From: Flavobacterium agri
GTDB taxonomy: Bacteria > Bacteroidota > Bacteroidia > Flavobacteriales > Flavobacteriaceae
Assembly: GCF_013401995.1 (NCBI RefSeq)
Contig: NZ_JACBJI010000002.1
Location: 248,001-312,000 of the forward strand
Direction: 5' to 3'
Length of the DNA: 64,000 nt
In this document: positions 16,115 to 25,368 of the stretch, piece by piece
Layout of the letters: each line of letters begins with the position of its first letter
Position numbering within the stretch: the first letter of the stretch is position 1
Position numbers and translations under genes: made by a program
The notes under the pieces: generated by a model
The model's input: the letters and a program-made list of their open reading frames with translations, nothing else
Databases searched by the model: none
Told to the model about the DNA's origin: nothing

Positions 16115-16903
16115 ATGGATAAGGTAAAAGCCAAAAAACACCTCGGCCAGCACTTTCTCAACGACGAGAACATCGCGAGAAAAATTGCCGAAACCCTTAG
16201 CGGAAACGGTTATTCGGATGTTTTGGAAATCGGTCCCGGAATGGGCGTTTTGACGAAATATCTGCTCGAAAAAGACTTTACGACTTATGTGATCGAGATC
16301 GACCACGAATCGGTCGATTATCTCAATGCGCATTATCCGAAGCTTCACGGCAAGATCATTTCGAAAGACTTCCTGAAATACAACATCAAAGAGGTTTTCG
16401 AGGAGCGCCAATTCGCGATCATCGGGAATTTTCCGTATAACATCTCGTCTCAAATCGTGTTCAGGACGCTCGACTTCAGGCATCAGATTCCCGAGTTTTC
16501 GGGTATGTTCCAAAAGGAAGTGGCCGAACGCATCTGCGAGAAAAAAGGCAGCAAGACCTATGGAATCCTTTCGGTTTTGGTGCAGGCGTTTTACGAAGCC
16601 GAATATTTGTTTACCGTGAGCGAGAACGTATTCACGCCTCCGCCTAAAGTGAAATCGGGCGTTTTGCGATTGACGAGGAAGGAAAACTATACGCTTCCGT
16701 GTAACGAAAAGCTCTTTTTCAATGTCGTCAAGACCGCTTTCAACCAACGTCGGAAACAACTCCGGAACAGTTTAAAAAGCTTCGGCCTGTCCGAAAAATT
16801 GCGCGAAAATCCTATCTTTGACCTCCGTCCGGAGCAACTGGACGTGGCGCAGTTCATTTCGGTAACCCAAAACATCGAGGCTGATGGAGTTCAAAGTCAG
16901 TAA
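16115..16903 (+). CDS. rsmA: 16S rRNA dimethyladenosine transferase RsmA (KsgA)
   Basis: The enzyme (262 aa) dimethylates two adjacent adenosines in the loop of helix 45 of 16S rRNA using S-adenosylmethionine. It shows the [11 protein letters not shown] opening, the SAM-binding [15 protein letters not shown], the acidic VIEID and the catalytic [13 protein letters not shown] (NxPY motif). The C-terminal helical domain has the [11 protein letters not shown] stretch. Its last 20 bp overlap the start of mgtE. Confidence 0.97.
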   Translation: MDKVKAKKHLGQHFLNDENIARKIAETLSGNGYSDVLEIGPGMGVLTKYLLEKDFTTYVIEIDHESVDYLNAHYPKLHGKIISKDFLKYNIKEVFEERQFAIIGNFPYNISSQIVFRTLDFRHQIPEFSGMFQKEVAERICEKKGSKTYGILSVLVQAFYEAEYLFTVSENVFTPPPKVKSGVLRLTRKENYTLPCNEKLFFNVVKTAFNQRRKQLRNSLKSFGLSEKLRENPIFDLRPEQLDVAQFISVTQNIEADGVQSQ

Positions 16904-18236
16904 GGAATTAATTTCGCAAATCGAAGTGCTCATCACGAGCAAAGACGACAGGGCACTCGAAACCCTGCTCAACGATCTGCACCCTGCCGATATTGCCGAA
17001 ATCCTCGACGAACTCGACGCCAACGAAGCCACGTATATTTTCAAAATTCTCGATACCGAGAAGACGGCCGAAATCCTTTTGGAACTCGACGAGGAACAAC
17101 GCGAGGACATCCTTGAGCGCCTTTCCCCTAAAGAGATTGCCGAAGAACTCGACGCGCTCGATACGAACGACGCCGCCGACATCATAGCCGAACTTCCGCA
17201 AAGCCGGAAAGAGGAGGTCATCCTCGAGCTTCAGGACGTGGAGCACGCCAAGGACATCGTCGAACTCTTGCGTTACGACGAGCACACGGCGGGCGGTTTG
17301 ATGCACAAGGAACTCGTCAAAGTCAACGAGAACTGGAACGTTTTGACGTGTGTGAAGGAAATGCGCATCCAAGCCGAAAACGTGTCGCGTGTGCATTCGA
17401 TTTATGTAGTCGATGACGAAGACAGGCTGAAAGGGCGTTTGTCATTGAAAGATTTGCTCACGACTTCTACCAAAACGGCGATTTCGGATGTCTATATCCG
17501 AAAACTGAACATGGTGAAAATCGATACCGAAGACGTCGAGGTTGCGCGCATCATGCAGAAATACGATTTGGAAGCGATTCCAGTAGTCGATGAAATGGGT
17601 ATTCTCGTAGGGCGCATCACGATCGACGACATCGTAGACGTAATCAAGGACGAAGCCGACAAGGATTACCAGCTCGCGGCGGGTATCTCACAGGACGTCG
17701 AGGCCGATGACAGCATCCTCGATTTGACGCGCGCGCGTTTGCCATGGCTGGTTCTCGCACTTTTGGGCGGATTCATTTCGGTTCGCGTACTCGGTTTGTT
17801 CGAAGGCGCGATGCTTGAACACGGTCACTTGTTTTTCTTCACGCCTTTGATTGCGGCAATGGCGGGAAATGTGGGCGTACAATCGTCGGCGATCATCGTT
17901 CAGGGTTTGGCCAACAACACCATCAGCGGTTCGCTTTTCAACCGATTGATCAAGGAAGTGTCGCTTGCGTTGCTCAACGGATCGATCCTGGCCATCATAC
18001 TTTTCCTCGGGAGTCATTTTCTTTTGGACGTCGAAATGATCGTAGGGTTAATCGTGACCATCGCTTTGGTTTCGGTAATCATCATCGCGTCGCTTATCGG
18101 TACTTTTATCCCGATTTTGCTCGATAAGTTCGGGATTGACCCGGCTCTCGCGACCGGCCCGTTCATTACGACGAGCAATGATATTTGCGGGATTTTGATT
18201 TACTTCTCGATTGCGAAGTTGATTTTGGGGTTTTGA
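16884..18236 (+). CDS. mgtE: Magnesium transporter MgtE
   Basis: The protein (450 aa) is a Mg2+-gated magnesium channel. Residues 1-130 form the superhelical N domain (repeats like [20 protein letters not shown]), followed by two CBS domains (about 135-255) and five membrane helices in the last ~190 residues. The helix bearing [17 protein letters not shown] matches the family pore motif. It starts inside rsmA (20 bp overlap), so translation is probably coupled. A small hairpin repeat begins right at its stop codon. Confidence 0.96.
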   Translation: MEFKVSKELISQIEVLITSKDDRALETLLNDLHPADIAEILDELDANEATYIFKILDTEKTAEILLELDEEQREDILERLSPKEIAEELDALDTNDAADIIAELPQSRKEEVILELQDVEHAKDIVELLRYDEHTAGGLMHKELVKVNENWNVLTCVKEMRIQAENVSRVHSIYVVDDEDRLKGRLSLKDLLTTSTKTAISDVYIRKLNMVKIDTEDVEVARIMQKYDLEAIPVVDEMGILVGRITIDDIVDVIKDEADKDYQLAAGISQDVEADDSILDLTRARLPWLVLALLGGFISVRVLGLFEGAMLEHGHLFFFTPLIAAMAGNVGVQSSAIIVQGLANNTISGSLFNRLIKEVSLALLNGSILAIILFLGSHFLLDVEMIVGLIVTIALVSVIIIASLIGTFIPILLDKFGIDPALATGPFITTSNDICGILIYFSIAKLILGF

Positions 18237-18260
18237 GGTTCCGAGCGCAGTCGAGGAACC
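18237..18260. repeat. Small hairpin GGTTCC / GGAACC after mgtE
   Basis: GGTTCC pairs with GGAACC across a 12-nt spacer (GAGCGCAGTCGA), starting at the base after the mgtE stop. The loop resembles the CTCGACTGCGCTC word that recurs in many Bacteroidetes genomes. There is no T-run. Confidence 0.6.
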
Positions 18261-18322
18261 ACGGCGATTGCATCCAAACTACAATTTTAAGTTAAACCAT
18301 ACCGAAGCGAAAGTTTCTCCGT

Positions 18323-18330
18323 TACATTTG
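18323..18330 (+). promoter_or_regulatory. Probable -7 box for the secreted protein gene
   Basis: TACATTTG matches TANNTTTG exactly, 22 bp before the ATG at 18353. No clear -33 TTG was found. Confidence 0.5.
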
Positions 18331-18352
18331 TGACTCTCATTTATTTGAACGC

Positions 18353-19000
18353 ATGAAATTATGGTTGCCCATATTGCTTTTGGTCGCTGCGAACGCTTTT
18401 TCACAGCGCGACACGGGCAACAACGCGCTCAACATTCCGCCGATCAAACCTCCCGAAATAACCGCGCCTGTGGTTACGCCTCCAAAGAAAGATCCGTATT
18501 ATGTGCCGCCTTCGATTAAGGGCGAACCTTCTAAAACCTACAGTCTGGATCTGGACAACAAGATCAATTTTGGTGCGCCAAAGCCAAAATTTGAGAATCC
18601 GGGCGATGCGGTAGCCGAGAAAATCAACACCGAAGGCAGCGGCGGGAAGAATTTCAAAGAATTGCGCGTGAACAAGCACGTAGGCGAATTTCGCGTGAAG
18701 AGCAGTTTGATTACGATTCATTATCAGGATACGGGAGCTTTCATAGACGGCGAGCGTATTTCGGTTTACATCAACGATAGGTTGGTACGCGACCTTGTCA
18801 TGACGGGTACGCGCGAATCGATTGACATTCCGTTGGATAAAGGTTTCAATAAAGTAGCGCTCAAAGTCACCGACGTAGGCACGGTTTGGCCGAGTACGAT
18901 CACATACGAAGTGACCGACGACAAAGGGAAAGTACTCACTTCGGACACTTGGGCTGCCGATACAGGCATCATTTCAGACATGGTCATCTTCAATGAATAA
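18353..19000 (+). CDS. Hypothetical exported protein
   Basis: The 215-residue protein has a signal peptide (KLWLPILLLVAANAFSQ). A Pro-rich stretch (IPPIKPPEITAPVVTPPKK) follows at about residues 27-50. The C-terminal part is beta-rich (LITIHYQDTGAFIDGERISV, then RESIDIPLDKGFNKVALKV), like an Ig or jelly-roll domain that displays loops. I recognise no family. It lies 33 bp before the dehydrogenase-VOC fusion gene, on the same strand. Confidence 0.75.
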   Translation: MKLWLPILLLVAANAFSQRDTGNNALNIPPIKPPEITAPVVTPPKKDPYYVPPSIKGEPSKTYSLDLDNKINFGAPKPKFENPGDAVAEKINTEGSGGKNFKELRVNKHVGEFRVKSSLITIHYQDTGAFIDGERISVYINDRLVRDLVMTGTRESIDIPLDKGFNKVALKVTDVGTVWPSTITYEVTDDKGKVLTSDTWAADTGIISDMVIFNE

Positions 19001-19033
19001 TGCCTTTTTGGTAACTTTGGCAAAAACACAGCC

Positions 19034-20383
19034 GTGAGTGCCAAGAAAATCCTTCATCTAGACAGCAACCATCAAATTTTACTGCAACAACTTGCCGATT
19101 CGGGTTTTGAGAACCACGAAGATTATACGTCTTCGAAATCGGAAGTCGAAGCCAAGATCGCCGATTATGACGGTATCGTCATCCGAAGCCGTTTCAAGAT
19201 CGACAAACAGTTCCTCGACTGCGCTCGGAACCTCAAATTCATAGCCCGCGTCGGCGCCGGACTCGAAAGCATCGACATCGACTATGCCGAATCCAAAGGC
19301 ATCGAACTCATAGCCGCTCCCGAAGGCAACCGAAATGCCGTGGGCGAACATTCATTAGGCATGCTGCTTAGTCTTTTCAACAAACTCAACACAGCCGATC
19401 GAGAAATCCGTGCGGGTCACTGGAATCGCGAAAAGAACCGCGGACACGAACTCGACGGCAAAACGGTCGGAATCATCGGGTACGGCAACATGGGGAAATC
19501 GTTCGCCAAAAAACTGCGAGGATTCGATGTCGAGGTTTTGTGTTACGATATTCAGGAAAACGTGTCCGACGGCAATGCCAAGCAGGTTTCGTTATCGGAA
19601 CTTCAGCAAAAAGCCGACGTGCTCAGCCTTCACATACCATGGACGCCCGAAACAGACAAAATGGTCGATTCGGCCTTTATCAACGCGTTCGAAAAACCGT
19701 TTTGGCTCATCAATACCTCACGCGGCAAAAACGTCGTGACCGATGATTTGGTTTCGGCTTTGGAATCGGGGAAAATCCTTGGCGCAGGTTTGGACGTACT
19801 TGAATACGAAAAGCTCTCGTTCGAAAATCTGTTCGACGGGGAAATGCCAGCGGCGTTCCAATATCTGCTCCAATCCGAAAACGTGCTGTTGTCGCCTCAC
19901 ATCGCGGGTTGGACAGTCGAAAGCAAACAACGACTCGCCCAGGTCATCGTCAATAAAATCAAGATGCTCTATTTCGGATACACGATTGGCGAAATGCCCG
20001 AGAAACGCGTCACGGGAATCGGCGGTTTTTTCTTCAAGGCAAAAGACCCCGACGCGTTGAAGGCTTGGTACAAACAACATTTGGGAATTCCGGTCGATCA
20101 ATACGGTTGGACATTTTGGTGGAAAGACGCCGATGGAAACGACTGTTCTACGCAATGGTCGCCATTCAAGGAAGACACGACGTATTACGAACCGTCGACC
20201 AAGCCGTTCATGCAGAATTTCCGCGTCGAAAACCTCGACAGGCTGCTTGCCCAACTCAAAAACGAAGGCGTGACGCTGGTTGGCGAGCCCGAATCTTTCG
20301 AATACGGCAAATTCGCATGGATACTCGATTTAGAAGGCAATAAGATCGAACTTTGGGAACCGTTCGACAGCGCTTTCCTGTAG
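19034..20383 (+). CDS. 2-hydroxyacid dehydrogenase fused to a VOC (glyoxalase-like) domain
   Basis: Translation starts at GTG 19034 (449 aa). Residues 1-315 form a D-isomer-specific 2-hydroxyacid dehydrogenase of the SerA type. It has NAD-binding VGIIGYGNMGKSFA, catalytic Arg in INTSRGKNV, Glu in the region after LGAGLDVLE, and His in LLSPHIAGWTVES. Residues 325-449 form a VOC domain (VTGIGGFFFKAKDPDALKAW ... WILDLEGNKIELWEP). The join is a short linker, YTIGEMPEKR, with no stop or gap. I would expect these as separate genes, so fusion is the odd point. The substrate is unknown. Confidence 0.88.
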   Translation: MSAKKILHLDSNHQILLQQLADSGFENHEDYTSSKSEVEAKIADYDGIVIRSRFKIDKQFLDCARNLKFIARVGAGLESIDIDYAESKGIELIAAPEGNRNAVGEHSLGMLLSLFNKLNTADREIRAGHWNREKNRGHELDGKTVGIIGYGNMGKSFAKKLRGFDVEVLCYDIQENVSDGNAKQVSLSELQQKADVLSLHIPWTPETDKMVDSAFINAFEKPFWLINTSRGKNVVTDDLVSALESGKILGAGLDVLEYEKLSFENLFDGEMPAAFQYLLQSENVLLSPHIAGWTVESKQRLAQVIVNKIKMLYFGYTIGEMPEKRVTGIGGFFFKAKDPDALKAWYKQHLGIPVDQYGWTFWWKDADGNDCSTQWSPFKEDTTYYEPSTKPFMQNFRVENLDRLLAQLKNEGVTLVGEPESFEYGKFAWILDLEGNKIELWEPFDSAFL

Positions 20384-20447
20384 GTTTGCTTTTTTTGTGA
20401 GATTTTCCGTTCTTCGTAAAATCAACCAACCTTTAAATCAAACAAAT

Positions 20448-20813
20448 ATGGAAGAAATTAGGGAGAACAACGACATTCCTGTATTCAACGTAGACCCTAT
20501 TTTGGTGCTTGTGCTCGGGTTTTTGACCTGCGGCCTGTACCTCATTTACTGGAACATCAAAGCGGCACAAGTGATGAACGCCGTAGTAGGACGTGAAGTC
20601 ATTTCGCAGCCGATCGCGATTTTCGCCGGATGCTGCACACCCGTAAACATGTATTTTTATTACCTCGCAGGGAAAGAAGCGTTGCCGGTTTTGTATCAAA
20701 AAACAGGCGAGACACAAAAAGACCAATCGGTTCTTTTGTTGGTTTTAGGATTCTTTTTCCCGATGGTAGCCGCAATGATCGTACAAGGTGACATCAACAA
20801 GCTTTACAAATAA
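20448..20813 (+). CDS. DUF4234-like small membrane protein
   Basis: I start at ATG 20448 (121 aa). Two or three hydrophobic stretches are visible: ILVLVLGFLTCGLYLIYW and SVLLLVLGFFFPMVAAMIV, with a weaker one in the middle. The GLYLIYW segment fits the DUF4234 family of small membrane proteins. It overlaps the following DUF2752 gene by 26 bp, so the two are probably made together. Confidence 0.75.
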   Translation: MEEIRENNDIPVFNVDPILVLVLGFLTCGLYLIYWNIKAAQVMNAVVGREVISQPIAIFAGCCTPVNMYFYYLAGKEALPVLYQKTGETQKDQSVLLLVLGFFFPMVAAMIVQGDINKLYK

Positions 20814-21249
20814 GAAGAAAAAGTACAAGATTTACGGAATTGCCGGGGCTGTTTTGACCCTGGCAATTCCTTTTTTGATACATCTCACCGAAAGCGGAAA
20901 CCATCTCGAAACCGCCCAGTCGTTCTGTCCGTTCAAAATGCTCACGGGCATGCCTTGTCCGGGTTGCGGGATTACCAAATCTTTGGTTTTTTTGTATGAA
21001 GGCGATATTTACAAAAGCCTGTATTACCACATTTTCGGGCTTTCGACATTTGTTTTCTGCCTAGGATTGTTGGTTCTTTTGCCGTTGGAACTTTCTACGG
21101 GAAAAGAATACTTCAATTCTGTTTTCTACAGTAAAAAAATAGGATGGACGCTTGCGATAACCCTGATTGTTTATCACTTTATACGACTGTGCTTTTTCCT
21201 GGCAAACCACACTTATGATGAGGTGATGCTACAATCGATCTGGCGTTAG
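20788..21249 (+). CDS. DUF2752 membrane protein
   Basis: The 153-residue protein starts at a GTG inside the previous gene. It shows the family signature FCPFKMLTGMPCPGCGITKS, a Cys-rich loop beside the first helix, and three hydrophobic segments. DUF2752 proteins have no firm function. The stop overlaps the end of the converging olsF-like gene by 4 bp. Confidence 0.85.
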   Translation: MTSTSFTNKKKKYKIYGIAGAVLTLAIPFLIHLTESGNHLETAQSFCPFKMLTGMPCPGCGITKSLVFLYEGDIYKSLYYHIFGLSTFVFCLGLLVLLPLELSTGKEYFNSVFYSKKIGWTLAITLIVYHFIRLCFFLANHTYDEVMLQSIWR

Positions 21250-23081
21250 ATTTCGCCTTTTTTCTCCAGTTTTCTTTCGAGTTCGGCCTGGAATTCCTCG
21301 AGTACGGGTTTTACGGTACTGTCGGGCAAATCGGCGATGCGGATGTACATCAAACCGTCTACCGAATTGTTGAACAAAGGATCCACGTTGAACGCGACCA
21401 CTTTCGCATTCTGCTTGATGTACTTTTTGATAAGCACCGGCAAGCGCAAATTCCCCGGTTCGACCTCGTCAATGATCTTGTCGAATTTGTTGAGGTCGGC
21501 TTCGGCTTCGTTGAACACGAAATCTTTGTCGGCATCTTTCAATTTGACCTTGAATTCCTTTTTCGGAGACACCAACGACGCCACATAAGGATCGTAATAA
21601 TGCGACTTCATGAACTCGATCATCAGCGATTTCGAGAAATTCGAGAACTGGTTCGAGATGCTCACGCCGCCGATCAGGTATTTGTTGTCCGGATGGCGCA
21701 ATGTCGTATGCACGATGCCTTTCCACAACAGGAACAACGGCATCGGTTTTTGTTGGTATTCGGGAACGATGAACGCACGTCCCATTTCGATCGATTGGCT
21801 CATCATCGGGAACAATTCGGGTTCGAATCGGAAAAGCTCGTGCAAATAAAAACCGTCTATGCCGTATTTCGGATAGATTTCGGTTCCCAATCCCATGCGG
21901 TACGCGCCGGCAATGCATTTCGCCTCGTCGTCCCACAAAAACATATGATGGTAATACTGGTCGTATTTGTCAAGGTCGATCGACTCGTTCGTGCCTTCGC
22001 CTACTTCGCGGAACGTAATTTCCCTGAGACGCCCGATCTCGTGAAGGATGTTCGGGATTTTCTGCGCTTCGGTAAAGAAAACCTCGTAGTTCTTGCTGCG
22101 CGTAAAGCAAGCGTCGTCGGTTTGGCGCAACATCGAGATTTCCTCGAGTATCTTGTCCTGGTTCGCCGGATGCACGATCTGCTTGGGCGGACGTTGCTGC
22201 TGTTGCAACAGCTTGTTCGCGTTGTTCAGGAAAGACGGATCGTTCTCGAAAGCGTTCGCGAGCATATACGTCTTGGTACGCAAAAACGTTGTGTATTCCT
22301 CTAGCGATTGGTATTCGTTTTGTTCGGCTACCGAAATCGGTTTCCCGATGCGCACTTTGATTACGCGCTTTTTCTGTGTCAACAGTTCCGACGGAAGCTT
22401 CGCCGTTCTTAAAGTGTCGCTGATTTTCGACAGGAAATAGAAAAGGCGGCTGTTTTTCGCGTGGAAATAAATCGGCACGACCGGAACTTGTGCCTTGCGG
22501 ATTACTTTGATCGCGCCTTCTTCCCACGGACGGTCTACCATGAGTTTGTCGTCTTTAAACGTCGAAACTTCTCCGGCAGGGAACATGCCCAGCGGATGTC
22601 CGTCCTTCAAATGACGGAACGTTTCCTTAAGTCCTATCACGCTCGATTTGTCCTTGTGCGACTCGAACGGATTTACCGGCATGATATACGGTTTGAGCGG
22701 TTCGATGCGGTGCAGCAAAAAGTTCGCGATAATCTTGAAATCGGGTTCGCGGTCGAGCATCATCTTGAGCAGCAAAATGCCGTCGATGCCGCCAAGCGGA
22801 TGGTTTGAAATCGTGATATAAGGGCCTTCTTTAGGAAGTCTTTTGAAATCTTCTTCGGGAATCTCGAACTTGATCTGGAATTCGCCTATGACCGAATTCA
22901 GGAAGTCTACGGCCGATTCGTCCTTATGCCTGTTGTAGATTTTTCTCAGGGTAGAGATACGAAGCACTTTCATCAGCACCCAGCCGGCAAAAGTCCCGAA
23001 AACTCCATATTTGTCAGCATTTATCGCACGTGCGATTTCTTTAGCGGTGACGAGCCCCATTTGGTTTGGTTTATCGGGCAA
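21246..23081 (-). CDS. olsF: Bifunctional acyltransferase, OlsF-like (ornithine lipid synthesis)
   Basis: The product (611 aa) joins two acyltransferases. The N-terminal half has a PlsC/OlsA-type site (ITISNHPLGGIDG, with FPAGEVSTF), which transfers a fatty acid to a lyso-ornithine lipid. The C-terminal half (from about residue 320, CFTRSKNYEVFF ... LREITFREVGEG) is a GNAT-like OlsB domain that N-acylates ornithine. OlsF proteins with this fusion were described in Serratia proteamaculans and Flavobacterium johnsoniae. The symbol rests on this architecture. Membrane association is expected. Confidence 0.85.
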   Translation of the reverse strand: MPDKPNQMGLVTAKEIARAINADKYGVFGTFAGWVLMKVLRISTLRKIYNRHKDESAVDFLNSVIGEFQIKFEIPEEDFKRLPKEGPYITISNHPLGGIDGILLLKMMLDREPDFKIIANFLLHRIEPLKPYIMPVNPFESHKDKSSVIGLKETFRHLKDGHPLGMFPAGEVSTFKDDKLMVDRPWEEGAIKVIRKAQVPVVPIYFHAKNSRLFYFLSKISDTLRTAKLPSELLTQKKRVIKVRIGKPISVAEQNEYQSLEEYTTFLRTKTYMLANAFENDPSFLNNANKLLQQQQRPPKQIVHPANQDKILEEISMLRQTDDACFTRSKNYEVFFTEAQKIPNILHEIGRLREITFREVGEGTNESIDLDKYDQYYHHMFLWDDEAKCIAGAYRMGLGTEIYPKYGIDGFYLHELFRFEPELFPMMSQSIEMGRAFIVPEYQQKPMPLFLLWKGIVHTTLRHPDNKYLIGGVSISNQFSNFSKSLMIEFMKSHYYDPYVASLVSPKKEFKVKLKDADKDFVFNEAEADLNKFDKIIDEVEPGNLRLPVLIKKYIKQNAKVVAFNVDPLFNNSVDGLMYIRIADLPDSTVKPVLEEFQAELERKLEKKGEI

Positions 23082-23189
23082 AGATAGGAAAATTACGCCA
23101 TGTTAAGCGACTGTAACGTTTGCATTTCTCGCAAAAATTCGAGCGGATTTGGCAGTAGTGTTGAGATATTGCTACGGAGACTGGAAATG

Positions 23190-23385
23190 TTTTTTGTGAG
23201 ATGTGAAATGTAAAATGTGATATGGTCGACTCCGTATAATATTGTTGGAGGATTTAGGATGCGAGTATTTGAATTACGCGTCCAAATCATAACTTTGGAT
23301 CGAATGCTGACAAGAAAAACCAATATTTCAAAAGATTCACATCTCACATTTCACATCTCACATCTCACATTTCACAAAAAAACAT
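23190..23385. repeat. Inverted tracts of GTGAGATGTGAAATG words
   Basis: A 15-nt arm GTGAGATGTGAAATG (23196-23210) pairs perfectly with CATTTCACATCTCAC (23347-23361). The right tract (23337-23385) repeats TCACATTTCACATC words several times. Together they could form a large hairpin over about 195 bp. The gap 23082-23396 holds no gene. The tract reaches to 12 bp before the xth start. Confidence 0.8.
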
Positions 23386-23396
23386 TTTACATACTA

Positions 23397-24158
23397 ATGA
23401 AAATCATCTCCTATAACGTCAACGGCATTCGCGCCGCCATCAACAAAGGTTTTATCGAATGGCTCAAAATGGCCGACCCGGACGTGATCTGCCTGCAGGA
23501 AATCAAGGCCACGCGCGACCAAATCCCGACCGAATTGATTTCGGAAGCCGGATATCCGTACCAATATTATTTTTCGGCCGAAAAGAAAGGCTACAGCGGC
23601 GTGGCAATCCTTTCCAAAACCGAACCCAAGAATGTCGTTTTCGGAACCGGAATCCCATCGATGGATTTTGAAGGACGTAACCTGCGCGCCGATTTCGACA
23701 ACATTTCGGTGATGAGTTTGTATTTGCCGTCTGGAACCAATATCGCGCGTCTCGACCACAAATTCCAATATATGGACGATTTCCACAAGTACATCTCGCA
23801 CCTGCGCAAAGAAATCCCGAACCTCGTGATTGGAGGCGATTACAACATCTGCCACAACGCGATCGACATCCACGATCCGATCCGCAACGCTAATGTTTCG
23901 GGGTTTTTGCCGCGCGAACGCGAATGGCTGGGCATGTTCATCGATTCGGGATTCATCGATTCGTTCAGGCATTTCAACCAAGATCCGCATCATTATACCT
24001 GGTGGACGTACCGCGCCAACGCCCGTGCCAATAACAAAGGCTGGCGTCTCGATTATCTTTTGGTCACGCGCGAGATCGAAAACCGACTCAAGCGCGCGGT
24101 CATCCTTAAGGATGCGCACCATTCCGATCATTGTCCGGTGCTTGTTGAAATCGAGTGA
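23397..24158 (+). CDS. xth: Exodeoxyribonuclease III
   Basis: I start at ATG 23397 (253 aa); the longer in-frame reading would run through the repeat tract. The enzyme belongs to the AP-endonuclease/exonuclease III family that cuts DNA at abasic sites. It shows KIISYNVNGIRA, CLQEIKA with the metal-binding Glu, YSGVAILS, IGGDYNICH (catalytic Asp and Asn), GWRLDYLLV and the final DHCPVLVEI with the catalytic His. A strong terminator follows. Confidence 0.97.
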   Translation: MKIISYNVNGIRAAINKGFIEWLKMADPDVICLQEIKATRDQIPTELISEAGYPYQYYFSAEKKGYSGVAILSKTEPKNVVFGTGIPSMDFEGRNLRADFDNISVMSLYLPSGTNIARLDHKFQYMDDFHKYISHLRKEIPNLVIGGDYNICHNAIDIHDPIRNANVSGFLPREREWLGMFIDSGFIDSFRHFNQDPHHYTWWTYRANARANNKGWRLDYLLVTREIENRLKRAVILKDAHHSDHCPVLVEIE

Positions 24159-24170
24159 ATAACTTTTCAA

Positions 24171-24204
24171 AACCCGCATCCTTTGCCCGATGCGGGTTTT
24201 TAAT
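24171..24204 (+). terminator. Terminator after xth
   Basis: A perfect 10-bp stem AACCCGCATC / GATGCGGGTT is followed by a T-run. Confidence 0.9.
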
Positions 24205-24230
24205 TTTGTACGGAGTGGTTTGATGAGGTT

Positions 24231-24298
24231 TTGATTTCGACGAAGGAGAAATCTCGACCAGTTCGCCTTGGATGAGATTTCTCCTTCGTCGAAATCAA
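24231..24298. repeat. 25-bp perfect inverted repeat (two GATTTC-N9-GAAATC units)
   Basis: The left arm (24231-24255) and right arm (24274-24298) are perfect inverse copies, separated by 18 nt. Each arm contains the unit GATTTC-GACGAAGGA-GAAATC. It lies between the xth terminator and the OmpA gene and is the longest copy of the repeat family. Confidence 0.9.
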
Positions 24299-24342
24299 CA
24301 AAACCACCATAAACGATTCCTACGAATCCAAATCAAAACCAA

Positions 24343-25302
24343 ATGACCAAGAAAATCACAGTCGCACTTTTGATCGCCGTGCTTTCCACATCGTGCGTGT
24401 CCAAAAAATTGTACACCGAACTCGAGGACAAATACGCCAAGCTCAAAAAGGAAAACCGCTCGCTCGCCGATACGAACGACAACCTGACCAAAGAGAAAAA
24501 CCAGCTCGACCTCGATTACAAAACGCTTCAGGACGAACTCGCGAAGACCAAATCGGAACGCGATAAGCTGCAGAACGAGTATTTGGCCGCCTCGAACAGC
24601 CTCAAGAACCTGCAATCGTCTTATGCCGCTTTAGAAAAGAACAGCAGCGACGAACTGCAAAGCAACATGAACAAGAACCGCGAGCTTTTGGCCAAACTCG
24701 AAGCCAAAGAAAAAGCGCTCGCCGCCGAACAGGCACGTCTTGACAAGCTAAAGTCCGATTTGCAATCGAGTTCACAACGTTTGGCCGAACTCGAGAACAT
24801 GATGTCGCAAAAAGACGCGGCCATGAAAAAGCTCAAGGAAACCTTGTCTAAAGCGCTCAACAGCTTCGAAGGCAAAGGCTTGACCGTAGAGCAAAAGAAC
24901 GGCAAAGTGTACGTTTCGATGGAAAACAAGCTGCTTTTCAGTTCGGGAAGTTGGGCTGTCGGAAGCGAAGGACGCCGCGCCGTTGTGGAAGTAGGTAAGG
25001 TGTTGGGCGTAAACCCGGACATCACCGTACAAATCGAAGGCCACACGGACGACGTGAAATACCAAGGCTCTGGCCAGATTTCAGACAACTGGGATTTGTC
25101 TACCAAGCGTGCCACGGCCATCGTGAACATCCTGATGGAGAACAAGAGCATCAACCCGGGCAACCTTACCGCATCGGGACGAAGCGAGTATTCCCCGATC
25201 GCGGGTAACGACACGCCCGAAGGCAAAGCCAAAAACCGACGCATAGAAATCATCCTTACCCCAAAACTCGATGAGATATCGAAGATGCTCAACGAGATTT
25301 AA
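24343..25302 (+). CDS. OmpA-family peptidoglycan-binding lipoprotein
   Basis: The protein (319 aa) starts with a lipoprotein signal (KKITVALLIAVLSTSCVSKK; lipobox Cys). Residues 20-170 form a long coiled coil (YTELEDKYAKLKKENRSL ... MMSQKDAAMKKLKETLSK). The C-terminal OmpA domain (about 190-310) has the peptidoglycan-binding motif around IEGHTDDVKYQ, NWDLSTKRATAIV and NRRIEIILT. It likely links the outer membrane to the cell wall. It is followed by a two-way terminator shared with the converging gene. Confidence 0.93.
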   Translation: MTKKITVALLIAVLSTSCVSKKLYTELEDKYAKLKKENRSLADTNDNLTKEKNQLDLDYKTLQDELAKTKSERDKLQNEYLAASNSLKNLQSSYAALEKNSSDELQSNMNKNRELLAKLEAKEKALAAEQARLDKLKSDLQSSSQRLAELENMMSQKDAAMKKLKETLSKALNSFEGKGLTVEQKNGKVYVSMENKLLFSSGSWAVGSEGRRAVVEVGKVLGVNPDITVQIEGHTDDVKYQGSGQISDNWDLSTKRATAIVNILMENKSINPGNLTASGRSEYSPIAGNDTPEGKAKNRRIEIILTPKLDEISKMLNEI

Positions 25303-25319
25303 CCAATAGAAATGCTACG

Positions 25320-25352
25320 AAAAAAGGTTCCCGAACAAGGAACCTTTTTTTA
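25320..25352. terminator. Bidirectional terminator between OmpA and sugar-dehydrogenase genes
   Basis: The stem AAAAAAGGTTCC / GGAACCTTTTTT, with a short loop, has A and T tails on both sides and serves both converging genes. Confidence 0.88.
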
Positions 25353-25368
25353 TTGACGAAAATCGAAC

